From JAZGHN01 sp964496725 (lineage in GTDB: Bacteria; Chloroflexota; Dehalococcoidia; Dehalococcoidales; E44-bin46), in assembly GCA_964496725.1 (NCBI GenBank), contig CAZCAS010000046.1, positions 1 through 9,306 of the forward strand: a stretch of 9,306 nt of DNA, read 5' to 3'. Positions 1-5,742 of this stretch are shown one piece after another. The notes under the pieces are model-generated. The model was not told the DNA's origin and did not search any database. It saw only the letters and a program-made list of their open reading frames with translations. Positions within the stretch are counted from its first letter, which is position 1. Each line of letters opens with the position of its first letter. The position numbers and the translations under genes are program-made.

Positions 1-165
1 GGTGTCCCGGCTGATGCCAGGGTAAGGATTGAGGAGCTTTTCAAATTAACTCGTAAGGGTGAGATGGAACCCCGCGAACTGAAGGACGAGCTTGACCGCT
101 GGGGTCTTTTCGAGGAGTACGAGGACCGGTTTTTCACCATCTTCAAAAGGAGACGATTGCGTTAA
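1..165 (+). CDS. C-terminal fragment of an unrecognised protein (5' end outside window)
   Basis: An open frame runs from the first base to a TAA at 163-165 and gives 54 residues of a C-terminus. The fragment is highly charged, with alternating acidic and basic residues, and contains the stretch RIEELFKLTRKGEMEPRELK followed by DRWGLFEEYEDRFFTIFK. It looks like an amphipathic helical tail ending in the basic run KRRRLR. I do not recognise the family and give no function. Its stop lies 1 nt before the start of the radical SAM gene, so the two are very probably co-transcribed and translationally coupled. The codon pattern resembles the three genes that follow. The absence of internal stops in a short piece is weak evidence alone; the tight fit to the next start is the main support. 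Confidence 0.6.
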   Translation, partial: GVPADARVRIEELFKLTRKGEMEPRELKDELDRWGLFEEYEDRFFTIFKRRRLR

Positions 166-166
166 T

Positions 167-1045
167 ATGTATCAAGAGCGTATGATAATACGACCTCCCA
201 GCGAGGCTGATAGCTTCTTGCTGCCGGTGACCATCGGCTGCTCCCATAACAAGTGTACCTTCTGCGGCACCTATCCCGGCGTCAAATTCAGGATAAGACA
301 CCCCGAGGACATAAGGCAGGATATTGATAAGGTAGCCCGGAATTATAGCTGGAGCCTGAAGCGGGTATTCCTTGAGGAAGGAGACGCCCTCATTGCCCCC
401 CAGCGCATACTGGTCGGGGTGCTCGAATACCTCAATGAGAAATTCCCCAACCTGGAAAGGCTTGGCACCTACGCCACCCCCCAGGCGGGACTGGTAAAGA
501 GCGTTGACGAGCTCAAAGAGTTAAACCGGCTCGGGCTTAAGATTGTCTACATGGGCGTGGAGACCGGCGACGAGGAACTGCTTAAAAAGATTAACAAGGG
601 GGTCACCTACGACCAGATAGTTGAAGCGGGAAGAAAGATAAGGCAAGCCGGCATTACCCTTTCCGTTACCGTAATACTGGGTCTGGGCGGTCCCGAAGGC
701 AGCCGGAGACACGCCCTGGGTACAGCCAGGATACTCTCCGATATTGACCCTGAATTCGCCGGCACCCTCACCATACTGCTCGTCCCCGGCACCCCCCTGC
801 ACAAGGATTGGGAGGAGGGGAAATTCACCCTCATCTCGCCGCTTCAGTCCCTGGAAGAGCTCGAGCTGATAATACAAAACTCCAACTTTACCAATTGCTT
901 CTTTACCGCCAATCACGCCTCAAACTACCTGCCGATTAAGGTGAGATTGCCCGAGCAAAAGGCAGCCATAATCAAACTTATAGACGAGGTTCTAGCCGAT
1001 AAGGATATGTCCCGGCTCCGCCCCGAGTTTACCCGGGCTTTATAA
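167..1045 (+). CDS. radical SAM protein (GCSHNKCTFC-type, function unknown)
   Basis: A 292-residue radical SAM enzyme. The cluster-binding cysteines are C25, C30 and C33 in VTIGCSHNKCTFC. The spacing is CX4CX2C, as I remember it for this family, rather than the commonest CX3CX2C. Further conserved blocks are RVFLEEGDAL at 67-76, YMGVETGDEELLKKINKG at 128-145 (SAM-binding barrel), SVTVILGLGG at 166-175 and a C-terminal NHASNYLP. Members of this widespread family begin M-x5-xxRPPSEA, which fixes the start at ATG 167. AAGGAG at 147-152 lies 14 nt upstream, a long spacing. An ATG at 182 is possible, and an open frame extends back to 92 but overlaps the preceding gene. The enzyme should bind a [4Fe-4S] cluster and cleave S-adenosylmethionine; its substrate is not known to me. 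It is followed after 10 nt by the thymidylate synthase-family gene. Confidence 0.9.
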   Translation: MYQERMIIRPPSEADSFLLPVTIGCSHNKCTFCGTYPGVKFRIRHPEDIRQDIDKVARNYSWSLKRVFLEEGDALIAPQRILVGVLEYLNEKFPNLERLGTYATPQAGLVKSVDELKELNRLGLKIVYMGVETGDEELLKKINKGVTYDQIVEAGRKIRQAGITLSVTVILGLGGPEGSRRHALGTARILSDIDPEFAGTLTILLVPGTPLHKDWEEGKFTLISPLQSLEELELIIQNSNFTNCFFTANHASNYLPIKVRLPEQKAAIIKLIDEVLADKDMSRLRPEFTRAL

Positions 1046-1055
1046 TAAGGGAATA

Positions 1056-1706
1056 ATGATGAATGTTTCGCTAATCCAAGCCAGAGACCTTTCCGAGGCG
1101 TGGTTTCTCTGCCTGCGCCAGACCCTGACCGAGGGACACGAATATAAGATTGACCGCGGCAGTTACGCCGGTCAGCGGCGCAAGGAGCTTGATTTTATCG
1201 TTGTCCATATAAAGAACCCGGGGTCAAGACCATTAATACCCGATGTGCCCCAGGGTGTCCCCCCACCCACCTCTATGGAATATATAGAAGACTATCTCCC
1301 CTACCTTATGACCGCCCATAAGGGCAAGGGTGAACAGTATACCTACGGTCAATACCTGGAAAGGCAGATACCGAAGGTCATAAAGATGTATAAAGAGGAC
1401 GGCTTTAACACCAACCAGGCTTTTATGGCGGTGGGCGATGCCGACTCTATAAACCTCCCCGACCCCCCCTGTTTAAGGGGGATAGATACCAGAATCCACG
1501 ACCAGAAACTTCACTTTTTTGCCTATTTCCGGTCCTGGGACCTGTGGGCTGGCTTCCCATCCAACCTAGCCGCCATCCAGCTACTTAAAGAATATATGGC
1601 CAGCGAGATCGGGGTCGGTGACGGCGAGCTGATTGCCTCAAGCAAAGGCTTGCACCTCTACGAATACTCCTGGGAGCTAGCCCAAGCGACCGCCAGAATG
1701 GAGTAA
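1056..1706 (+). CDS. thymidylate synthase, short archaeal-type (ThyA superfamily)
   Basis: A 216-residue member of the thymidylate synthase/dCMP hydroxymethylase superfamily, expected to make dTMP from dUMP and methylene-tetrahydrofolate in the cytoplasm. The catalytic cysteine is C139 in DPPCLRG. The nucleotide-binding block is FRSWDLWAGFPSN with R159, D162 and N170, and the HxY motif is H200-L-Y202. The distances C139-R159 (20), R159-N170 (11) and R159-H200 (41) equal those of E. coli ThyA C146-R166-N177-H207. The Asn at 170 corresponds to the residue favouring dUMP over dCMP. Differences from ThyA are Leu after the catalytic Cys (usually PPCH), a shorter length (about 216 versus 264) and no C-terminal folate-closing tail. 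These resemble archaeal-type enzymes. ATG 1056 and ATG 1059 are adjacent; AGGG at 1048-1051 fits the second slightly better. A deoxycytidylate or uridylate hydroxymethylase remains possible. Confidence 0.87.
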   Translation: MMNVSLIQARDLSEAWFLCLRQTLTEGHEYKIDRGSYAGQRRKELDFIVVHIKNPGSRPLIPDVPQGVPPPTSMEYIEDYLPYLMTAHKGKGEQYTYGQYLERQIPKVIKMYKEDGFNTNQAFMAVGDADSINLPDPPCLRGIDTRIHDQKLHFFAYFRSWDLWAGFPSNLAAIQLLKEYMASEIGVGDGELIASSKGLHLYEYSWELAQATARME

Positions 1707-1711
1707 AGCAG

Positions 1712-2413
1712 ATGAAGGACATAGTAACCAAGGAAGTATTCGCTAAATTCCCCAATTATATCCGGGGGGTAGTGGTTGCCCGGGGGGTCAACAACCAGGG
1801 TGAGAACCAAAAGCTAATCGGGCTATTAAGAGAGGTTGAGCAGGGTGCCACCAGGGACGCATCCCTTCTTGAAATTAAGAGCCACCCCCGAATAGCCAGC
1901 TGGCGGCAGGCTTATGCCGATTTCGGGGTAAACCCCAATAAGTTTTACTGCTCTATTGAGTCTCTGGGACGGCGCGCCCGCCGTGGCGACCAGCTGCCCT
2001 ATATCAATACGCTGGTCGCCCTGTTTAACTACTTCTCCCTCAAGCACATGGTGCCCAGCGGCGGCGACGACCTAGATAGTGTTGATGGCAACCTTTGCCT
2101 CACCCTGGCTAAGGGAGATGAGCCCTTTACCCCACTGGGCTCGGAGGTCATTGAGCACCCGGCACCGGGCGAGGTGATTTACGTTGACGATAACAAAGTG
2201 ATGTGCCGCTGCTGGAACTGGAGGCAGGGAGACCAGACCAAGCTTACCCCGGCGACAAGCAATGTCGCCATAAACGTGGACTGCCTGCCACCGGTGTTAA
2301 GGGGTGAAGCTGAGGCGATAACCAGGGAACTAGCTGATCTAGTCCAGGAATTCTGCGGCGGTATGATAAGTTATCTTTTTCTAGATGCCAGCAAGAGTGA
2401 GGTTGAGGTCTAG
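1712..2413 (+). CDS. solo B3/B4 domain protein (phenylalanyl-tRNA synthetase beta-like domain)
   Basis: A 233-residue protein recognised as a stand-alone B3/B4 domain, related to the editing module of the PheRS beta subunit. The core runs from about residue 55 to 195: SHPRIASWRQAYADFGVNPN (57-76), then SIESLGRRARRGDQLPYINT (81-100), LVALFNYFSLKHMVPSGGDD, a glycine/proline-rich GEVIYVDD (153-160) and a WNWRQGDQTKLTPAT block (168-182). In PheRS this fold hydrolyses mischarged Tyr-tRNAPhe. Solo versions may edit free mischarged tRNAs, but their substrate is generally untested, so only the fold is called. No signal peptide or membrane segment is visible, so it should be cytoplasmic. The ATG is 5 nt after the preceding stop, and GGAG at 1700-1703 lies 8 nt upstream inside the end of that gene. 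It is the last gene of the plus-strand run and meets the opposing gene across a 9-nt gap. Confidence 0.85.
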   Translation: MKDIVTKEVFAKFPNYIRGVVVARGVNNQGENQKLIGLLREVEQGATRDASLLEIKSHPRIASWRQAYADFGVNPNKFYCSIESLGRRARRGDQLPYINTLVALFNYFSLKHMVPSGGDDLDSVDGNLCLTLAKGDEPFTPLGSEVIEHPAPGEVIYVDDNKVMCRCWNWRQGDQTKLTPATSNVAINVDCLPPVLRGEAEAITRELADLVQEFCGGMISYLFLDASKSEVEV

Positions 2414-2422
2414 GCCGAGAGG

Positions 2423-2962
2423 TCAGTCCCGGTGCCCCCAGAGCCAGACCTTGTCATTCTGGGGCTCAATATAGTAGATGTCATTGCCGATAATGGTGCT
2501 GTTTAGCATGTGGTTGCCCACAATCTGCGTTGAAACTGAGTAGCCATCGTTAAGGGCGTTGTACACCAAGGCGGTGGCATAGTCATCACAGTCGTAACAG
2601 CCCAGACAGCCTTTCCCGAAGATGTAGAGGGTGCTATCAGTATCATCCTCAGCGAGCCAAGCCTTGAGTTCATCAACGGACTCAAATTCCGCGGGGTGTG
2701 CCCTTTCCCACCAGTAGGCGCCGAACTCCTCAGCATCGGCTAGCTCTGCTTCTAATTGCCCGATGCTATTATTGGCTGACTCAATCTGCTGATTGGTCAG
2801 TATGACCTCCCCATTGGCTATGCTAGCCAGTCGGCTAACTTCCTCCAGCGAATAAGCGTATTGCTCATTCGAAGCCTCCAGGTTCCATTTGGTAGTGAGC
2901 CAGCCCACGCCAGTAACCACAAAAGCCAAGCACATAATGACCAGACAAATTCTTAACGCCAT
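2423..2962 (-). CDS. membrane-anchored protein with coiled coil and transglutaminase-like C-terminal domain
   Basis: A 179-residue protein. Residues 5-24 form a hydrophobic segment after a short N-terminus with one Arg, probably an uncleaved anchor placing the rest outside the cytoplasm. Residues 35-80 are a likely coiled coil (SLEEVSRLASIANGE, then SIGQLEAELADAEE). The C-terminal domain carries GCLGCYDCDDYATAL (118-132), GNHMLNSTIIGN (149-160) and IYYIEPQND (162-170). The order Cys (C125 before DDYA), His (H151) and an acidic residue (E166) fits a transglutaminase/papain-like cysteine hydrolase triad. That assignment is inference from the motif pattern. C119, C122 and C125 form a CxxCxxC that could instead bind metal or form disulfides. 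The ATG is preceded by GAGGGGA, which overlaps the stop of the upstream small gene, implying coupling. The substrate is unknown. Confidence 0.75.
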   Translation of the reverse strand: MALRICLVIMCLAFVVTGVGWLTTKWNLEASNEQYAYSLEEVSRLASIANGEVILTNQQIESANNSIGQLEAELADAEEFGAYWWERAHPAEFESVDELKAWLAEDDTDSTLYIFGKGCLGCYDCDDYATALVYNALNDGYSVSTQIVGNHMLNSTIIGNDIYYIEPQNDKVWLWGHRD

Positions 2963-2968
2963 AGTTTA

Positions 2969-3235
2969 TTATCCCCTCTTCGGGCTAACTCGTTGCGCAT
3001 ATTGCCCCACTAATTCTCGGCTGCTAGGAGCTACTATAAGCCCGGATGCCCCCGTTAATTCGCGGCTGCTTTTAGCGGCGACAAGCTTAGATGTACCATC
3101 CTTAAAATGGACCCGGTAGATTTTTGCCCTGTTATCCAATTCTACATCACCCCCTGGCAACACCAAGGCAACAACCAGGATGTCTAAGGCGATAACAAGG
3201 ATATTGAGAATGGTATTAAACACTTCTGTCCACAA
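2969..3235 (-). CDS. small hypothetical membrane protein with duplicated SSREL unit
   Basis: An 88-residue protein I do not recognise. Residues 5-27 (FNTILNILVIALDILVVALV) form one transmembrane helix with no positive charge before it. The remainder is a short hydrophilic tail containing KIYRVHFKDGTSKLVA (38-53), which looks like a small beta-strand unit. SSREL occurs twice at a 15-residue distance (56-60 and 71-75). The start is TTG at 3235. No ATG exists in the frame and only a weak AGG precedes the TTG, so a GTG at residue 5 is possible. The gene ends 6 nt before the transglutaminase-like gene, whose Shine-Dalgarno overlaps this stop, so the pair forms an operon. Support comes from the membrane helix, the operon fit and the upstream promoter-like sequence. 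Confidence 0.6.
   Translation of the reverse strand: MWTEVFNTILNILVIALDILVVALVLPGGDVELDNRAKIYRVHFKDGTSKLVAAKSSRELTGASGLIVAPSSRELVGQYAQRVSPKRG
3056..3070. repeat. 15-bp direct repeat, second copy (first copy at 3011-3025)
   Basis: TAATTCTCGGCTGCT at 3011-3025 and TAATTCGCGGCTGCT at 3056-3070 match at 14 of 15 bases and are 45 bp apart. They lie in the small minus-strand gene and encode its two SSREL units, so this is an in-frame duplication within a gene. Confidence 0.75.
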
Positions 3236-3271
3236 ATTAGCCTAAAAAGGTACTACTGTCAATATATAATA
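3234..3271 (-). promoter_or_regulatory. possible promoter of the minus-strand two-gene unit
   Basis: Read on the minus strand, a perfect TTGACA box (3262-3257) is followed after 17 bp by TAATTT (3239-3234). TAATTT matches the TATAAT consensus at only three positions and overlaps the predicted TTG start codon. If this is the promoter, the transcript would be nearly leaderless and the GTG at residue 5 would be the better start. The AT-rich TATTAT (3271-3266) could be a -10 box instead, but has no good -35 partner. The two readings conflict, hence low confidence. Confidence 0.35.
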
Positions 3272-3319
3272 GGTCATAGGACTAAAGATAGCCGCCGTGA
3301 AGCGGACGAACAGCCTGGC

Positions 3320-3348
3320 TTGCCAGATTCCCGAAGCCCTGCTAAAAT
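3320..3348 (+). promoter_or_regulatory. sigma70-type promoter for tRNA-Lys and the DUF5679 gene
   Basis: TTGCCA at 3320-3325 and TAAAAT at 3343-3348 are separated by exactly 17 bp. Each matches its consensus at five or four of six positions. Transcription would begin near 3355, about 15 nt before the tRNA 5' end, leaving a short leader for RNase P to remove. Because no terminator appears until 3763, the same transcript probably covers the DUF5679 gene. Confidence 0.65.
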
Positions 3349-3369
3349 TAGGAAACCAGTCACAAAAAT

Positions 3370-3442
<73 letters not shown>

Positions 3443-3446
3443 CTTC

Positions 3447-3516
3447 AAAGCTGGGCAACCAGCTGACTTGGTCAAGGTCTCAAAGCTAGGGCAAAGCTGG
3501 GAGTAACCAGCTGACT
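3447..3516 (+). repeat. two near-identical small hairpins downstream of the tRNA
   Basis: AGCTGG-GCAA-CCAGCT (3449-3464) is a 6-bp stem with a GNRA tetraloop. AGCTGG-GAGTAA-CCAGCT (3495-3512) repeats the same stem with a 6-nt loop. Both are followed by GACT and a TGG or AGG. A half copy, CAAAGCTAGGG, lies between them at 3481-3491. CAGCTGACT occurs at 3460-3468 and 3508-3516, and also in the tRNA anticodon arm at 3394-3402. Neither hairpin has a T tract, so they do not look like intrinsic terminators. They lie in the probable spacer transcript between the tRNA and the DUF5679 gene and could be processing or stability elements. Confidence 0.6.
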
Positions 3517-3587
3517 AGGCAAAAATAGAAATTAGGGCCGACCGCAATGAATGGTTTATCCTTCTAGCCGAAAAGGGAGGTAAACTG

Positions 3588-3728
3588 ATGCAAGCGTATT
3601 GTGTGAAGTGTCGTGCTAAGAAGGAAATAAAAGACGTCAAGGCTATAACTATGAAGAACGGCAAGTCAGCAACCCAGGGTGTTTGCCCGGTATGTGGCAC
3701 CAAAATGTTTAGAATAGGAAAGAGTTAA
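3588..3728 (+). CDS. DUF5679-type zinc-ribbon protein, 46 aa
   Basis: A 46-residue protein matching what I remember of the DUF5679 family: MQAYCVKCRAKKEIKD at the N-terminus, then AITMKNGKSATQG, then VCPVCGTKMFRIGKS. Two CxxC pairs, C5/C8 and C33/C36, should bind one zinc ion, and the protein is strongly basic. The full length corresponds to the usual short family length. Such proteins resemble small ribosome- or nucleic-acid-associated zinc ribbons, but no function is established that I know of. The start ATG has an excellent AGGGAGG (3574-3580) 7 nt upstream. The gene lies 145 nt behind the tRNA, probably on the same transcript, and is followed by an intrinsic terminator 34 nt after its stop. 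Confidence 0.9.
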   Translation: MQAYCVKCRAKKEIKDVKAITMKNGKSATQGVCPVCGTKMFRIGKS

Positions 3729-3762
3729 GGCCACTATCGTAAGTATCACGATTACTGGGGAG

Positions 3763-3795
3763 GCTGGGTATCTGTCAACAAGTACCCAGCTTTTT
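3763..3795 (+). terminator. intrinsic terminator after the DUF5679 gene
   Basis: GCTGGGTA (3763-3770) and TACCCAGC (3783-3790) form a perfect 8-bp GC-rich stem with a 12-nt loop, immediately followed by TTTTT (3791-3795). The T tract lies only on the plus strand, so it ends the tRNA-DUF5679 transcript. Confidence 0.88.
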
Positions 3796-3813
3796 CATTA
3801 GGACTACACGCTA

Positions 3814-3854
3814 AATAATGAGCCAAGGAGCCCCTTTCTTCTTGGCTCATTATT
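3814..3854. terminator. probable bidirectional terminator between converging units
   Basis: AATAATGAGCCAAG (3814-3827) pairs perfectly over 14 bp with CTTGGCTCATTATT (3841-3854). Three more inner pairs (one G-U) leave a 7-nt loop CCCCTTT. The A+T-rich outer ends supply short U-rich 3' flanks in both directions. It lies 69 nt beyond the stop of the hydrolase gene and is probably the terminator of the minus-strand ABC operon, also catching plus-strand read-through. Confidence 0.75.
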
Positions 3855-3922
3855 CAATTCTTGATCAATTTTCCCCTGCAAGTCATGTTGAGGCTATTGA
3901 AACGTAGATTTGTTCTTTTCCC

Positions 3923-4999
3923 CTAACCCAACGGCGTAATAGAGCTGAGTACACGCCTCGGATTTTCCACCATCATGGCATGTATTTGTTCTTCAGTAAT
4001 GCCCTTCTCTCGCATGAGAGGTATAACATTTTCTAAGATATGACTATAGCCAAAGCCACCGAAGCGAGTAAGGTTGGCTTTCATAAACACGTCTTGTGAT
4101 ATCAGAATTCGGTTAAGATAGCCCTCGGCGATCATCTGGATTATTTGCCTCACGCATCCTGAATCACTTGGTATATCGACAGTTGTCGGTAAGTAGGGCG
4201 GGTAGAAGCCATCCTGGCCAAAAGCATCCCATTGAAGGTAGCATCCATATTGTGCCAACTTATAGCGGGTCGTGTGAAACGCAATGGTACCATGCATGTG
4301 ACCTATGATTATTCGGCTAGGATCCGCACCAGCGCCCGTAAGCACTTCCATGATTTCGAAGGGAGCGTCTTCATGTGGCCCTGGGTGTATACTTATTGCT
4401 GCACCCGTGCGTCGCTGAGCTATGGCTCCAGCACGCAGCACTTTTCGCTCATTATCTGTCAAAGGCCACGAGCAGCCAAGCTCGCCAATAATCCCAGCGC
4501 ATACCCCAGTATCATCCACGCCCAAAACTATGTCTCGTATGAATTCTTCAGCAATATCCTCCTCGCTCCTAGAGTTCATATTCAAGCTTGGGCTGTATGA
4601 TTGTTCTATATAATACGCCGTGCCCATAATGATATTAAGCTCAGTGGTTTTAGCCACTCGGAGTAGTGATTGTGGATTCCGACCGGCGTTGTTGGGGGTC
4701 ACGTCAACAATAGTACCGCCGCCAGCTTTTCTGAACCGCTTGACTTCGCTGATTGCTGTTTGCTCCTCCGACTGATAGAGGTTATCCAGGCTAGTCTCTT
4801 TGTGAGAACGCACCCAGCTCAGATTCCGCAATGACAATGGCTGATGTGCCACTTTCCTGTCATGTGGATTATCGGGTTCTACAAAGTAGTTCCTGAAATC
4901 AAAAAAGAGATGTTCATGAGGAAGAACTACACCTAGATCCTCTGCATCTATCATACCTGATACAGTCTGTATACTGAATCTGGTTTTTGCCTTCTGCAT
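3923..4999 (-). CDS. PTER-like phosphotriesterase-family amidohydrolase
   Basis: A full-length 358-residue metal-dependent hydrolase of the amidohydrolase superfamily, phosphotriesterase branch. Expected metal ligands in order are H28 and H30 (LPHEHLFF), E173 as bridging carboxylate (GIIGELGCSWPLT), H205 (SIHPG), H234 (IIGHMHGT) and D303 (LISQDVF). The bridging Glu, GCSWPLTDNERKVL, GGFGYSHIL and the ENPRRVL ending match vertebrate PTER, as I remember it, better than the Lys-carbamate organophosphatases. PTER has been reported to hydrolyse N-acetyltaurine. Usual HLDRT is HMHGT here and usual HD is QD, so specificity may differ. No signal peptide is seen, so it should act in the cytoplasm. AGGAGG lies 5 nt before the ATG. 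The gene is 17 nt behind livF and ends the importer operon, suggesting that it cleaves the imported solute (inference). A lactonase is an alternative. Confidence 0.88.
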   Translation of the reverse strand: MQKAKTRFSIQTVSGMIDAEDLGVVLPHEHLFFDFRNYFVEPDNPHDRKVAHQPLSLRNLSWVRSHKETSLDNLYQSEEQTAISEVKRFRKAGGGTIVDVTPNNAGRNPQSLLRVAKTTELNIIMGTAYYIEQSYSPSLNMNSRSEEDIAEEFIRDIVLGVDDTGVCAGIIGELGCSWPLTDNERKVLRAGAIAQRRTGAAISIHPGPHEDAPFEIMEVLTGAGADPSRIIIGHMHGTIAFHTTRYKLAQYGCYLQWDAFGQDGFYPPYLPTTVDIPSDSGCVRQIIQMIAEGYLNRILISQDVFMKANLTRFGGFGYSHILENVIPLMREKGITEEQIHAMMVENPRRVLSSITPLG

Positions 5000-5016
5000 A
5001 TGATCCTCCTTCTGAC

Positions 5017-5742
5017 CTATGCTGAGAGGTAAGCCTTTATGACTGCCTCGTTGTGAACCAAGTCTTCTGTGCTACCTGCCAGTGCTACGGTCCCCGCCTC
5101 CAACACGTATCCTTTTTGACTCAACTTCAGAGCTAGGCGAGCGTTCTGCTCCGCCAGTAGAATTGCGGTTCCCTCGCGGTTAATGTTGACGATGATTTCA
5201 CCAATCTGCATGGCCATTAGGGGAGATAGACCCAATGTCGGTTCGTCCAAAAGCAATAATTTCGGGTTACTCATCAAGCCTCTGCCTATCGCCAGCATTT
5301 GTTGCTCACCGCCACTTAACGTCCCTGCTCGCTGCTTTATCCTAGCCTTAAGTGCAGGAAAATACTGAAAAACCTTCTCCAAAAGAGCACCTGTTCTTTT
5401 GTCATCATGGGTAGCTATCTTTAGATTCTCCAAGACGCTAAGTTTTGTGAAAATGCGTCTTCCTTCCGGAACGTGGACGATGCCCAATTGCGCAATCTTA
5501 TGAGCCTCCATACCGTCTATCTTGTTTCCCTCAAACCACACTCCGCCTGAAAGGGGCTTCATCAAGCCTGATATGACTCTCAATATAGTACTCTTCCCTG
5601 ACCCGTTAGCCCCTATTAAGCCAACAATCATGCCATTCAGAACATCCAAGGAGACGCCCTTTAGCGCTTGGGCCTTGCCATAATGTGCAACAAGGTCCTT
5701 AACCTCTAGGAGCCTCTGGTCCAAGGTAGGCCTCGATGACAT
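5017..5742 (-). CDS. livF: HAAT-family ABC transporter ATP-binding protein LivF
   Basis: A 241-residue ATPase of the hydrophobic/branched-chain amino-acid uptake class, acting on the cytoplasmic face of the LivHM permease as partner of LivG. Walker A is GANGSGKST (44-52), the signature is LSGGEQQ (142-148), Walker B is LLLLDEP (162-168) and the D-loop region is TLGLSP. The switch position is Gln (AEQN, Q199), and the Q-loop region reads VPEGRRIF (91-98); both are typical of LivF rather than LivG. Length is normal. The ATG lies inside the end of livG, giving a 44-nt overlap. It is supported by AAGGAG (5756-5751) 8 nt upstream, so this overlapping start is preferred to a TTG at residue 7. The hydrolase gene follows after 17 nt. 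Confidence 0.95.
   Translation of the reverse strand: MSSRPTLDQRLLEVKDLVAHYGKAQALKGVSLDVLNGMIVGLIGANGSGKSTILRVISGLMKPLSGGVWFEGNKIDGMEAHKIAQLGIVHVPEGRRIFTKLSVLENLKIATHDDKRTGALLEKVFQYFPALKARIKQRAGTLSGGEQQMLAIGRGLMSNPKLLLLDEPTLGLSPLMAMQIGEIIVNINREGTAILLAEQNARLALKLSQKGYVLEAGTVALAGSTEDLVHNEAVIKAYLSA

Noticed and set aside
521..916. Long minus-strand frames inside the radical SAM gene
   Set aside because: They are antisense to a gene with clear family motifs, and their translations show no domain.
2414..2422. A terminator between the convergent B3/B4 and transglutaminase-like genes
   Set aside because: The gap is only 9 nt and I found no stem with a T tract within or beside it. Termination, if any, must lie inside the opposing genes or use another mechanism.
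3449..3512. The post-tRNA hairpins as intrinsic terminators
   Set aside because: Stems are only 6 bp and neither is followed by a T tract. The next gene depends on transcription continuing.
3515..3703. Minus-strand 62-codon frame opposite the DUF5679 gene
   Set aside because: It is antisense to a recognised gene with an excellent ribosome-binding site, has no motif, and overlaps the tRNA-proximal spacer.
3736..3752. Small inverted repeat ATCGT/ACGAT after the DUF5679 stop
   Set aside because: A 5-bp stem of this kind is expected by chance and lies next to a much better terminator.
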